Positions 1-7,873 of a stretch of DNA of 64,000 bases are shown here, in pieces. A program made the translations under genes and the position numbers. The stretch's first letter is position 1. Every line of letters starts with the position of its first letter. The stretch covers positions 124,001-188,000 of the forward strand of contig NZ_SJNX01000004.1 in NCBI RefSeq assembly GCF_004331075.1, written 5' to 3'. The notes under the pieces are model-generated. The model was not told where the DNA came from. It saw nothing but the letters and a program-made list of their open reading frames with translations, and made no database searches. Source of the stretch: Acinetobacter brisouioides (GTDB lineage Bacteria; Pseudomonadota; Gammaproteobacteria; Pseudomonadales; Moraxellaceae).

Positions 1-100
1 TCTTAAACTGTTGGGCGACTCCAAGTAACCATTTAGACAACGGCTTACCTCGATATTGAACTTTTTGTTCCGTATAAAAACGCAATAAATAGCCTTGCAT
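1..100 (-). CDS. DUF190 family protein, N-terminal fragment
   Basis: The first 33 codons of a minus-strand gene run off the left edge. The ATG at 98-100 has a strong GGAGG ribosome-binding site at 106-110. The fragment begins MQGYLLRFYTEQK, which I recognise as the start of DUF190 (PII-like) proteins. These small proteins often sit beside crcB. Here the gene starts 13 bases after the crcB stop on the same strand, so it is probably the second gene of the fluoride-riboswitch operon. The molecular role of DUF190 proteins is not established; a PII-like regulator or helper of the fluoride channel is inference from position. The C-terminus cannot be seen. Confidence 0.75.
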   Translation of the reverse strand, partial: MQGYLLRFYTEQKVQYRGKPLSKWLLGVAQQFK

Positions 101-113
101 ATCTGCCTCCAAT

Positions 114-497
114 TCAAGCCTGTGCGGTCAAATAATGATGTGCTGCCATTCCCAGAAAGGTACACAGTAATGAACCGATCAAATGCACCGAGATTGCAAG
201 ACATGCTAGGCTGAGTTTGCCATTTTGTAACAAATTCATAATTTCAGCAGAAAAAGTTGAAAATGTGGTCAGTGCACCGCAGAACCCTGTAATGACAAAT
301 AATTTATAGTTTGGACTCAGACTACTTTGTGCAAAAAATGCAATCGAAAAGCCAATAATAAAACCACCAATCAGATTAACTGCTACTGTTCCAAGTGGAA
401 TTTCTGGGTAGATCGCATTGAGCTTTAAACCTAAAAACCAGCGTGTCCACGCACCGAGGACAGAGCCTAAGGCAATTGAAATGAGCGAATAATACAT
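114..497 (-). CDS. crcB: Fluoride ion exporter CrcB (Fluc channel)
   Basis: A 127-residue inner-membrane protein with four hydrophobic segments, the normal size for a CrcB/Fluc subunit. These act as antiparallel homodimers that let fluoride leave the cytoplasm. The family signature G-F-C-G-x-x-T-T-F-S-T-F-S is at about residues 71-83 and contains the polar track and the Thr/Ser residues near the central sodium site. An AAGGAG ribosome-binding site lies about 11 bases before the ATG. The gene follows a fluoride riboswitch on the same strand and precedes a DUF190 gene, so the transcript should be induced by fluoride. Identification is firm from both sequence and leader. Confidence 0.95.
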   Translation of the reverse strand: MYYSLISIALGSVLGAWTRWFLGLKLNAIYPEIPLGTVAVNLIGGFIIGFSIAFFAQSSLSPNYKLFVITGFCGALTTFSTFSAEIMNLLQNGKLSLACLAISVHLIGSLLCTFLGMAAHHYLTAQA

Positions 498-512
498 AAT
501 GATCTGTCTCCT

Positions 513-557
513 TTAGCACAGATCTAAAAGAGCATAAGCAAAGAATGAGTAAAACAT
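513..557 (-). CDS. Possible 14-residue leader peptide between riboswitch and crcB
   Basis: A short ORF, MFYSFFAYALLDLC, lies between the fluoride aptamer and crcB. It has its own AGGAG at 565-569, spaced normally from the ATG. Its stop codon (513-515) abuts the AAGGAG of crcB, a layout that would allow translational coupling. The AGGAG lies partly inside a small hairpin (arms 562-567 and 575-580), so its access could be controlled by the riboswitch fold. Whether it is translated is inference; an ORF this short can arise by chance. Confidence 0.3.
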   Translation of the reverse strand: MFYSFFAYALLDLC

Positions 558-609
558 AGAAGTACTCCTGAACAGAGTACGCACGCAAACCCACGTACCC
601 TGTCTAGAT

Positions 610-672
610 GAAGGGTGACGTAGGCATCATTAGCCGATATGGCGGTTTGTTACAGGAGGAATGCCATCTCCA
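610..672 (-). promoter_or_regulatory. Fluoride riboswitch (crcB motif) aptamer
   Basis: Read on the minus strand, the segment starts GGAGATGGCATTCCTCC, continues through AAACCGCC and CGGCTAATGATGCC, and ends CTACG. These match the conserved blocks of the crcB RNA motif: the GGnGATGGnnTTC start, the AAACnGCC block, the GGCTGATG block and the final CCTAC. The aptamer lies about 110 bases upstream of crcB on the same strand. The blocks are read directly; fluoride binding is known for the motif. Confidence 0.9.
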
Positions 673-688
673 GATGAGCTTATCTTAG

Positions 689-716
689 ACGATTTTTCAT
701 CGGCATGAAAAATCGT
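689..716. terminator. Perfect 12-bp inverted repeat, likely terminator
   Basis: Arms 689-700 and 705-716 (ACGATTTTTCAT / ATGAAAAATCGT) flank a four-base loop. A run of T follows on the plus strand only. It lies between the end of the GFA gene and the fluoride riboswitch, both minus strand, so it probably separates these two transcripts. Confidence 0.5.
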
Positions 717-730
717 TTTTCCCGATCTTT

Positions 731-1138
731 TTATGGGCGTTCGGCATACTGTGGCAATGCATCACAAATATCATCCCACTCTGCTTTCGATGCTGCAAAA
801 ATATGCATGATTGGTTTTTGTTGTAAAGGCGTATCCAGTGTGCCAATACGCAGGCGATAATAATCTGGTGTTTCTGCTTTCACGCTGATAATTGGTGAAC
901 CACATTCACTACAGAAACAACGTTGTGTCGTTGCAGTTGACTGATATTTTTTCAGTAAGTGCTCACCCTGCACAATTTTAAAGTCTGCAACACGAATCGG
1001 GGCATTGACTGCATACGCACTACCATTGGCTTTACGACAACGTTGGCAATGACATTCGAGCATATCACCAATTGCACCATGTACTTCGTATTGAATGCCT
1101 TGGCATAAGCAACTGCCACGATAGATCGTTTCAGACAT
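731..1138 (-). CDS. GFA family (glutathione-dependent formaldehyde-activating-like) zinc protein
   Basis: A 135-residue protein of the GFA/CENP-V fold. The expected zinc-ligand cysteines are present: C10-L-C12, C29-H-C31-x-x-C34 and C74-F-C76-x-x-C79, followed by G-S-P-I. The founding members are described as glutathione-dependent formaldehyde-activating enzymes, but most of this large family has unknown substrates. No formaldehyde dehydrogenase gene is nearby, so no specific reaction can be assigned. It appears to be a single-gene transcription unit. The family call is firm, the function is open. Confidence 0.85.
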   Translation of the reverse strand: MSETIYRGSCLCQGIQYEVHGAIGDMLECHCQRCRKANGSAYAVNAPIRVADFKIVQGEHLLKKYQSTATTQRCFCSECGSPIISVKAETPDYYRLRIGTLDTPLQQKPIMHIFAASKAEWDDICDALPQYAERP

Positions 1139-1195
1139 TTGTCTTCCCTCATGTTGTATTTATCGTGGCGTCAGCATAACAAAAAAATGCAGGCT

Positions 1196-2389
1196 TTAGC
1201 TTAAAAACTGCACTACACCCTGTGCCGCGGCACGCCCTGTTGCAAAACAGGCTGTGAGCAAATAACCTCCTGTTGGCGCATCCCAATCTAGCATTTCACC
1301 ACAGCAAAAAATGCCTGCATGCTGTTTGAGTTGTAAGGCTTCACTGAGAACATCTTGCTTTACTCCGCCTGCACAGCTAATCGCTTCATCAATCGGGCGA
1401 AAGCCTGTTAAAGCAATCGGGAGTTGTTTAATCTGGGCGGCTAAAGCTTCAGGTTGTTGCCAAAGATCTTTAGAAACAAGCTCACGGACTAAATTGGCTT
1501 TTGCAGTATCCAAGCCTGCCTTGCGCCAGATATTTGCCATGGACTGTTTTTTATGCGGCTGTAGCTTTTGAACCAATTCAGCCTGCGTCAATTCGGGCAA
1601 CAAATCTAAGTACAGCTGCATGGAAGTTTGTTGGCGGAGCGCACGATTAAATTTATAAATCAGCCCGCTTTCTAAGCCGTATTGGGTAATGACGATATCG
1701 CCCAGACTGGCCTGCTCAGCATGATCTACCCAAGCTTTAACCCGCTTTAAAGGCTGCCCAAATACAGGTTGCATATAGCTTGACCAAACACGTTCCACAC
1801 CCGCATTACTGGCTTGAAAAGTTTGAATTTCTTCAGGTTTCAGCCATGTTTGCCATGCACCATCACTGCCTAAACGCGACCAAGACACTGCGCCACAGGC
1901 CAAAATAATCGCTGAAAATTTTTGTTGAATCACAGAGGCATCGGGCGTTTGGGTATTTTGAAAACACAGCACTTGCTCAGGCTGAATGCCGACACAACGA
2001 TGCCGATAATGAAACACCACACCTGCATCAGTTAAACGTCTGAGCCATGCACGAAGCAATGGTGCAGCTTTCATTTCAACTGGAAAAATCCGCCCCGATG
2101 TACCAACATAAGATTCGATGCCTAAGTCACTCATCCATTGGCGAATCCACGTCGCATCCCATTGTTCCAACCATGGTTTGAGCCAATCTGCATGATCATA
2201 ACGCTGAATAAACTCAGGCAAGGCTTCAGCATGGGAAATATTTAGTCCCGTTTTACCTGCCATGAGAAACTTACGCGCCGCAGAAGGCATCTGTTCAAAC
2301 ACTTCAACCGCATAACCCGACTGACTCAGCATTTCTGCTGCCATCAATCCCGCAGGCCCTGCCCCAACAATGGCAACCTTAGCCTGCAT
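1196..2389 (-). CDS. NAD(P)/FAD-dependent oxidoreductase, HI0933/BaiN-like (PP_4765-type)
   Basis: A flavoprotein of about 397 residues. The N-terminal Rossmann motif G-A-G-P-A-G (residues 9-14 from the chosen start) binds FAD, and the C-terminal GGYLLTACFATGR segment is typical of the HI0933/BaiN-like flavoprotein family. The reading frame is open to 2422, but the homologous start is the ATG at 2389 (MQAKVAIVG), so I use that; the start overlaps the 3' end of the upstream TrmB-like gene by 11 bases. The overlap suggests translational coupling. The substrate is unknown; members are annotated only as putative aminoacetone- or bile-acid-related oxidoreductases. Confidence 0.85.
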   Translation of the reverse strand: MQAKVAIVGAGPAGLMAAEMLSQSGYAVEVFEQMPSAARKFLMAGKTGLNISHAEALPEFIQRYDHADWLKPWLEQWDATWIRQWMSDLGIESYVGTSGRIFPVEMKAAPLLRAWLRRLTDAGVVFHYRHRCVGIQPEQVLCFQNTQTPDASVIQQKFSAIILACGAVSWSRLGSDGAWQTWLKPEEIQTFQASNAGVERVWSSYMQPVFGQPLKRVKAWVDHAEQASLGDIVITQYGLESGLIYKFNRALRQQTSMQLYLDLLPELTQAELVQKLQPHKKQSMANIWRKAGLDTAKANLVRELVSKDLWQQPEALAAQIKQLPIALTGFRPIDEAISCAGGVKQDVLSEALQLKQHAGIFCCGEMLDWDAPTGGYLLTACFATGRAAAQGVVQFLS

Positions 2390-3011
2390 GGCTTTGTCCC
2401 AACAGTGGCATAAAATCATCAAAACGGGTAACGTAATCAGCAGGCTTACGAATAATCAATTGCTGACACAATTCACCACGCTCCAAATATTTCACTTCAA
2501 AATGCGTGCGCGCTGAGTCAGAAGCAATCACCTGTTTTTCATACGGTAATTTCCAGATCTCTTTTAACTGCTGCTCTGCTTCCTCGATATATTCAGGAAT
2601 ATTACTGGCCAGAGTGACTTGCCCCTCAAACTGTAAACGTGACAGAATGAACTCGAAAAATGGCATGTTCAACCAACGCTGCGCGGGGTTATGCGGTTCA
2701 GGATTTGGATACAAAATAAAGAACTGCTCCACCTGTGCAGGATACAGCGCATGGGTAATCCACGGCAAAGCGTCGGCATGGATCGGAAACAAATTTTTTA
2801 CGTCAGACAATTGATGCTGTTTTTGCATCGCTTCAAATTTTTCGCGAGTTCGCTCAATCGCATATAGCATCGACTGAGGTTGCTGTTGGCTAAACAAAAC
2901 CGCATGTTTTCCTTTGCCTGCACCGATTTCTACACAAACAGGCTGATTTTCAATGGCTTGAAAATCACGTGGCGCTTGCATACGCTGGGCTTGAAATTGA
3001 CGAAGATGCAT
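2379..3011 (-). CDS. TrmB-like SAM-dependent methyltransferase (divergent)
   Basis: A 210-residue methyltransferase with the SAM-binding motif EIGAGKGKH at residues 28-36 and overall similarity to TrmB, the tRNA guanine-46 N7-methyltransferase. In canonical TrmB the catalytic segment reads roughly F-P-D-P-W-P-K-x-R-H. Here residues 101-106 read Y-P-N-P-E-P and the basic K/R-rich continuation is missing, so it may be a paralogue with another substrate or altered activity. The start codon at 3011 directly precedes a typical N-terminus. It heads a two-gene unit with the flavoprotein gene. Confidence 0.75.
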   Translation of the reverse strand: MHLRQFQAQRMQAPRDFQAIENQPVCVEIGAGKGKHAVLFSQQQPQSMLYAIERTREKFEAMQKQHQLSDVKNLFPIHADALPWITHALYPAQVEQFFILYPNPEPHNPAQRWLNMPFFEFILSRLQFEGQVTLASNIPEYIEEAEQQLKEIWKLPYEKQVIASDSARTHFEVKYLERGELCQQLIIRKPADYVTRFDDFMPLLGQSHAG

Positions 3012-3099
3012 AATCAGATCAAACTATTCACAAAATGGCACAAGTCTAACAAGTGCTTGCCCAAATGCCTACCCGAAAACGCTTTTGTAGGAGCTTCTC

Positions 3100-3285
3100 A
3101 TGCCTCGTACCTTTCCCTGCCCGCGCTGCGGTGAACCAAGTCAATGGGAAGACAATCCCTATCGTCCATTCTGCTCAGAGCGCTGCAAACTGATTGATTT
3201 AGGGGCATGGGCAAATGAAGATTATCGTCTGCCCACTCAAGATGCACCGCAATCCGATATTTCACAACAGGACGATGAGTTTTAA
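3100..3285 (+). CDS. yacG: DNA gyrase inhibitor YacG
   Basis: A 61-residue zinc protein. It has the CPRCG motif near the N-terminus and C-S-E-R-C later, followed by the diagnostic K-L-I-D-L-G-A-W segment and an acidic tail. YacG binds GyrB and inhibits gyrase. A TAGGAG ribosome-binding site precedes the ATG. In many gammaproteobacteria yacG follows coaE; here it stands alone about 53 kb from coaE, facing away from the trmB-like gene. Confidence 0.95.
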   Translation: MPRTFPCPRCGEPSQWEDNPYRPFCSERCKLIDLGAWANEDYRLPTQDAPQSDISQQDDEF

Positions 3286-3383
3286 CCGATCATAGATTTC
3301 TTTCATCATGGTTTACACCCTCTTTATTTTTCTCTCAGAGAGCGAAATAAAATTGACTGATGAAAGACGCCCCCGATAAAAGC

Positions 3384-3409
3384 ACAAAGCAGGCCCTAGC
3401 CTGCTTTGT
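3384..3409 (-). terminator. Terminator hairpin overlapping the hydrolase stop codon
   Basis: Inverted arms 3384-3394 (ACAAAGCAGGC) and 3399-3409 form a stem. The minus-strand stop codon of the metallo-hydrolase (3396-3398) sits in the loop region. A T-rich stretch follows on the minus strand. Confidence 0.6.
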
Positions 3410-4040
3410 TGGCAACAAAAGGATTGAATTGCTTTTCATAACCAATGGTACTGATTGGCCCATGCCCTGAAATAAACTGGGTGTCATTGGGTAGGCTAAA
3501 GCATTCACGTTGAATAGAATCCAATAGTTGCTGATGGTCACCTCGTGGAAAATCAGTGCGACCAATCGAGCCTTTAAACAGCACATCACCTGTCCAAAGT
3601 AGACCATATTCGGCACTGTAGAACATGACATGCCCTGGTGTATGTCCTGGGGCATAACGCACCTCAAACTGGTGTGTCCCCAAACTTAAGGTTTCTCCGC
3701 CTTCAAGCCACTGCGTTACATGAACAGGCTCAGGAATCGGAAAACCATAACGCGCTGAAACGTCTTGCAAAGCATCGAGCCAAAACTGGTCTTCTTGCTG
3801 TGGGCCAATCACAGGTACTTGCCACACGCGTGCCAGCTCTCCCACCGCACCAACATGATCTAAATGCCCATGCGTGACCCAAAGGGCTTCTACGGTTAAA
3901 CCGAGTGCTTCAACTTCTTGTTGCAATTTTTGCGCATCACCACCCGCGTCAATCAACACAGCTTGTTTACTATCATCATCCCAAACAATTGAACAATTTT
4001 GCGCAAATGCGGTGACAGGAACAATTTTAACTTGAAGCAT
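3396..4040 (-). CDS. MBL-fold metallo-hydrolase (YcbL/glyoxalase II-like)
   Basis: A 214-residue metallo-beta-lactamase-fold enzyme. The metal-binding signature T-H-G-H-L-D-H is at residues 56-62. A second conserved His lies in the A-P-G-H-T-P-G-H-V block, an Asp in the LLWTGDVLFKGSIGR block, and a C-terminal G-H-G-P. Size and motifs fit the YcbL subgroup of type II glyoxalase-like proteins, which hydrolyse thioesters such as S-lactoylglutathione. The C-terminal substrate-binding domain of classical GloB is absent. It lies 8 bases after hemH on the same strand, so the two are probably cotranscribed. The exact substrate is not known. Confidence 0.85.
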   Translation of the reverse strand: MLQVKIVPVTAFAQNCSIVWDDDSKQAVLIDAGGDAQKLQQEVEALGLTVEALWVTHGHLDHVGAVGELARVWQVPVIGPQQEDQFWLDALQDVSARYGFPIPEPVHVTQWLEGGETLSLGTHQFEVRYAPGHTPGHVMFYSAEYGLLWTGDVLFKGSIGRTDFPRGDHQQLLDSIQRECFSLPNDTQFISGHGPISTIGYEKQFNPFVANKAG

Positions 4041-4048
4041 GGCGATTC

Positions 4049-5059
4049 TCAGTAACTGGCAAAAGTCTGTTGTAACGCAGTAAGATGCGCCGACAACAAT
4101 TGTTCAAACAACTGCAAATGCAGTGGCTGAGTATTTAAAGCAGGAATATAGGCATAAGACTGTCCGCCTTGTGCTTTGAACAGCTCGGCATTTTGAATAG
4201 CAAGCTCTTCCAAGGTTTCCAAACAATCTGCCGAAAAAGCAGGACTCAGCACTTGTACAGATTTGACCCCTTGCTGTGCCCATTCAATCAGCAAGGCATC
4301 AGTATAAGGTTTAACCCACTCTTGCTTACCAAAGCGAGACTGGAAACTGATGGCCCATTGCTGATCATTTAAACCCAAAGCTTGTGCCACTTTGTCTGCG
4401 GTGATGCGACAGCGCTCGGCATACGGATCGCCCTTGTCAGCATAAGGCTGTGGAATACCATGAAATGACATGAGCAGTTTTTCAGCGCGGCCATGTTCAG
4501 CCCAGTAATTGCGTACACTTTCTGCCAATGCCTGAATGTATAACGGATGCTGATAATAATCGCGAATAATCGTCAAGCCAGGTAAATTGCGTTGCTGCAT
4601 CATCCATGCTGCTAACTGGTCGTACTGCGGTGCAGTCGACGTTGCTGAATACTGCGGAAATAATGGAAAGACCAGCAAATGTTCTTGTGGTGGAAGCTGC
4701 TGCAACAGCGCTTTTAGCCCTGGATTGCCATAGCTCATGGCAGGCACAATATTCAATTCAAACTCAGGGTAAGCTGCTTCAAGTCGTGGCTTTAACCATG
4801 CCACTTGCTGAAACATAATTTCTCGCATCGGCGAGTCTTCACCCCACACAGAAGCATAAGCATGTGCCACCCGTTTTGGGCGAAATGGCAAAATAAAAGC
4901 CCGCAAAATAATTTGCCAAAGCAGTTTGGGGATTTCAATGACTCGAGAATCAGACAAAAACTCTTTTAGAAATTCACGTACCGCAGGTACGGTTGCTGCA
5001 TCTGGCGTGCCTAAGTTGGCTAAAATGACAGTAATCTTGGGTTTATTCACACTGAACAT
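4049..5059 (-). CDS. hemH: Ferrochelatase
   Basis: A 336-residue ferrochelatase that inserts ferrous iron into protoporphyrin IX, the last step of protoheme synthesis. The N-terminus [10 protein letters not shown], the M-S-F-H-G-I-P segment with the iron-ligand His at residue 200, and the D-C-L-E-T-L-E-E block with the conserved Glu are all typical. Length matches bacterial HemH. It is followed closely by the MBL hydrolase gene and separated by about 36 bases from the upstream DUF4062 gene. Confidence 0.95.
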   Translation of the reverse strand: MFSVNKPKITVILANLGTPDAATVPAVREFLKEFLSDSRVIEIPKLLWQIILRAFILPFRPKRVAHAYASVWGEDSPMREIMFQQVAWLKPRLEAAYPEFELNIVPAMSYGNPGLKALLQQLPPQEHLLVFPLFPQYSATSTAPQYDQLAAWMMQQRNLPGLTIIRDYYQHPLYIQALAESVRNYWAEHGRAEKLLMSFHGIPQPYADKGDPYAERCRITADKVAQALGLNDQQWAISFQSRFGKQEWVKPYTDALLIEWAQQGVKSVQVLSPAFSADCLETLEELAIQNAELFKAQGGQSYAYIPALNTQPLHLQLFEQLLSAHLTALQQTFASY

Positions 5060-5095
5060 CCATTCATGCGCTGATTGTACACTGCTTGCAACATA

Positions 5096-6103
5096 TCATA
5101 AGGATGCTTTGTTTGCTGTCATTTTATCGAGCAAACTCAAGCCTTTCTCGGTAAATTTCCACAAGGTGCGTTGACGGTCATCACGCCCGACAGGGACAAT
5201 CCAGTCGCTTTGCCGTAACTGCTGCTTAATGTTTTGCAAGACTCGAAAATTAATCTGGGAACGTGCCACCGCATGCGCACGTAACATTTGTAACTGTGCA
5301 TCCTTTAAACCAGTTTCATTCAAATAATCATTGATGCGAATGGAAAAATATTCTTCTGGCGTTGGGTTTTTAAAGACATTGTATAAGACCTGTAAAATGT
5401 CGAGCCATGTCATTTGGCGGCTTAATTTCAGCTCTTTAAAATTACCATCCTGATAAGCATGTAACTGATATTCACACTCAAACGTGTCTTGACTGGTAAT
5501 TTTAGGATAACTTAACAATGGATCTGGGGCTTTTTTTGCCAACTGTGCTTCAAGCCCTTTAATTTTTTCTTTGAGCGCAGCGATTTCATTATTTAACGTT
5601 TGTGTATTTTGTGGACGAACCCACCCCCAAGCAGGGTAACGAATCAACATATTCGACATGTTCATTCTGACTGTTAATTCAAGCTCTCGTGTATTGCGAA
5701 AATAAAAAATATGTTCCACTTCCTGCAACAAAATCTTGCGAAAGGCATGAAATTTTTCCTGCACAATGTCAGGTTCTTTAGGCAAAAGATCACGGCGTGA
5801 CTCAGGGTCTGAATGTAAAAAAACAATAATCGGTTTATCTTTACTGACCGCATAAATATATTCGAGCTGCATATAACTCACGCCAGACATAGACTGCTCG
5901 CCATAATGGCTGCCCAGCAACATAATCACGTAGTCACAGTCATCGATTTGGCGGCGCGCCAAAGCTGTACTTAAAGGGGTTTTTTGTTCGAGCCCCCAAG
6001 CAAAAAACCCCATTCCAACCAAGGTCTGACACAGTACACTCCGCTCGGGTAACATTTCCTGCCCCGAAGTTGAAATAAACACTTGGTATCGTTTATCGAC
6101 CAT
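5096..6103 (-). CDS. DUF4062 domain protein with coiled coil and C-terminal helical domain
   Basis: A 335-residue protein. Residues 1-100 form a DUF4062 domain: K-R-Y-Q-V-F-I-S-T-S at the start, C-D-Y-V-I-M-L-L-G-S-H-Y-G at about 56-68, and S-Y-M-Q-L-E-Y with a conserved Glu at residue 81. DUF4062 resembles TIR and nucleoside-deoxyribosyltransferase folds, in which a Glu at this position takes part in nucleotide cleavage. A short coiled coil follows at about 171-195, and the last 60 residues look like a winged helix (F-T-E-K-G-L-S-L-L). DUF4062 often fronts NTPase sensor proteins in immunity-like systems; here it has no ATPase module and stands between murI and hemH. Function unknown. Confidence 0.75.
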   Translation of the reverse strand: MVDKRYQVFISTSGQEMLPERSVLCQTLVGMGFFAWGLEQKTPLSTALARRQIDDCDYVIMLLGSHYGEQSMSGVSYMQLEYIYAVSKDKPIIVFLHSDPESRRDLLPKEPDIVQEKFHAFRKILLQEVEHIFYFRNTRELELTVRMNMSNMLIRYPAWGWVRPQNTQTLNNEIAALKEKIKGLEAQLAKKAPDPLLSYPKITSQDTFECEYQLHAYQDGNFKELKLSRQMTWLDILQVLYNVFKNPTPEEYFSIRINDYLNETGLKDAQLQMLRAHAVARSQINFRVLQNIKQQLRQSDWIVPVGRDDRQRTLWKFTEKGLSLLDKMTANKASL

Positions 6104-6184
6104 AATTATGCTCTTGAGTGTACTGTAAGAAATAAAACAGACTTAATTTATAATTCATATAAAAAAATAGCGATTCAGTATAAA

Positions 6185-7051
6185 TCACAGTGCAGGATTT
6201 GCAATCTCCCAATGTAAATGTAACGGCATCAAGTGTTCAATCACTGTCACTAACTGTGGGGTCTTACCACCACTGGCATAGCAGTAAATTTGCGTCCCAG
6301 ACATCGGTTGATCATTGAGTAAAGCGTGTTTGCTTAAAATACGTGATGTTTGTCGAGCCACAGCTAACCCCGAATCAATCAGCTTAAGCTGGTTGCCAAA
6401 TATATGCCGAATTGCTTCACTCAAAAATGGATAATGTGTACAGCCCAACACCAAGCAGTCTGTGCCCTGCTCAACCGCAGGAGTCAAACATTGCTTTAAT
6501 ACATCTAAGCAATGCGGAGTCATTTGCTGTCCAGCTTCAATTAAAGGAACCAACTCCAAACAGGTGACAGGCAAAACTTGAACTCCTGCTGGCTCTGCAA
6601 AATGCTGCATGACATCTTTAATCAGTTGTCCGCGAAAAGTTGCAGGCGTTGCCAGTACAGCAACCACTTTGGTTTTGGTTTGCAGGACGGCAGGCTTAAG
6701 TGCAGGCACTAAACCAATAATCGGAAAATTTTCACCATAGTGCTCACGTAAATAGTCCAGACTAAACGCAGAAGCTGTGTTACACGCCACCACTACAGCT
6801 TTACATCCCTGACGATATAGCCATTCGATTGCATTTGCAGTCAACTCACGAATTTCCTGACCTGAGCGTGGCCCATACGGTACATGTGCAGTGTCCGCAA
6901 AATATATAATGCGTTCGTTGGGTAAATGTTTGGCAATTTCCTGCACAACAGATAACCCGCCAATTCCTGAATCAAAAATCCCGATGGGCGCATGGGCATC
7001 GGCTTTGGGCACGGCTTGGGAAACAAGCGGTCGAGGCTGTATTGCGGTCAT
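6185..7051 (-). CDS. murI: Glutamate racemase
   Basis: A 288-residue glutamate racemase that makes D-glutamate for peptidoglycan. The D-S-G-I-G-G-L-S motif is at residues 27-34. The two catalytic cysteines are in A-C-N-T-A-S (C90) and G-C-T-H-Y-P (C204). Residues before about 22 are a non-conserved extension; the ATG at 7051 is kept because no better internal start with a ribosome-binding site is obvious. It is followed by the DUF4062 gene after 80 bases and preceded by a DUF1285 gene, all on the minus strand. Confidence 0.95.
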   Translation of the reverse strand: MTAIQPRPLVSQAVPKADAHAPIGIFDSGIGGLSVVQEIAKHLPNERIIYFADTAHVPYGPRSGQEIRELTANAIEWLYRQGCKAVVVACNTASAFSLDYLREHYGENFPIIGLVPALKPAVLQTKTKVVAVLATPATFRGQLIKDVMQHFAEPAGVQVLPVTCLELVPLIEAGQQMTPHCLDVLKQCLTPAVEQGTDCLVLGCTHYPFLSEAIRHIFGNQLKLIDSGLAVARQTSRILSKHALLNDQPMSGTQIYCYASGGKTPQLVTVIEHLMPLHLHWEIANPAL

Positions 7052-7096
7052 GGTCAGACTTCAATGGCAATCAAATATACCTATAAAGCTTAAACC

Positions 7097-7708
7097 TCAG
7101 CTACGTAATTGCAAGAGTAAATCACCACTTTGTAAAGACAAAATACTGTCACCCTGCTCAGTTTCACTCAATGTTCCATAGTCCACCAAATGATAAAAAC
7201 AACTGCGTTGAATCAACGCATTTAAGCCAAAGCGGACATGCACATAAGCACGCCACTCACCGTGGTATTGCTGCATAAAAATCGGGTGTTCGGCATCCAC
7301 AATCACAATATCCTGATTGGTGGTGGTCAATTGCAAATAACATTTTCCATCAATATTGACCTGATCGACCTGACTGATTTGTAACGGTGCATCCTCAACG
7401 GTAATCTCAATTTGCTCGACGGGTGTCTTCAAATAAAATGTATCGTTTTCTTTCCAAAGCACGCTGGAAAACAGGTCAATCAGGCTCTGGCGCGTCATGC
7501 GTTGACCTTCGTGCCACCATTCACCGTTGGATTTTATGGTTAAATCCATTTTGCCACAATGCTTTGGGTGCCATTGGTCAAGAGGGAGAATTGACCTTTT
7601 GTGACTTTGCTGTCCATCTTTTAAGTATTGAGTAATCTGTTTAAAATTTTTATCATCGTGACTTGATGTTTTTTTGCTCATATCGGGGGAAATCTTTTGA
7701 TTTGCCAT
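7097..7708 (-). CDS. DUF1285 domain-containing protein
   Basis: A 203-residue cytosolic protein matching DUF1285, a conserved proteobacterial family of unknown function. After a polar N-terminus, the W-x-G-x-M-D-L-x-I-K-x-N-G-E-W-W-H-E-G-like core (here ending MDLTIKSNGEWWHEGQ) and R-Q-S-L-I-D-L-F-S-S are characteristic. The second Met (residue 10) could also be the start. It ends 45 bases before murI and may be in the same transcript. Confidence 0.75.
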   Translation of the reverse strand: MANQKISPDMSKKTSSHDDKNFKQITQYLKDGQQSHKRSILPLDQWHPKHCGKMDLTIKSNGEWWHEGQRMTRQSLIDLFSSVLWKENDTFYLKTPVEQIEITVEDAPLQISQVDQVNIDGKCYLQLTTTNQDIVIVDAEHPIFMQQYHGEWRAYVHVRFGLNALIQRSCFYHLVDYGTLSETEQGDSILSLQSGDLLLQLRS

Positions 7709-7873
7709 CGCTTTTATGCCCTATTTGACAGAAAATACAGCCCTCTCAGTCAGTGGACTGAATGCGGTTTGAATCTATACTAACCGAAATACTGATCTAT
7801 ACCCAAAGAACACTCATGGCAGCACCAGCTTACAGATTTGGTTGCCACCCTTTTGCAATATGAGGAGTCCTAC

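Noticed and set aside
5096..6103. DUF4062 gene as part of a defence island
   Set aside because: Neighbours are housekeeping genes, with no mobile or defence genes nearby; kept only as an interesting single gene.
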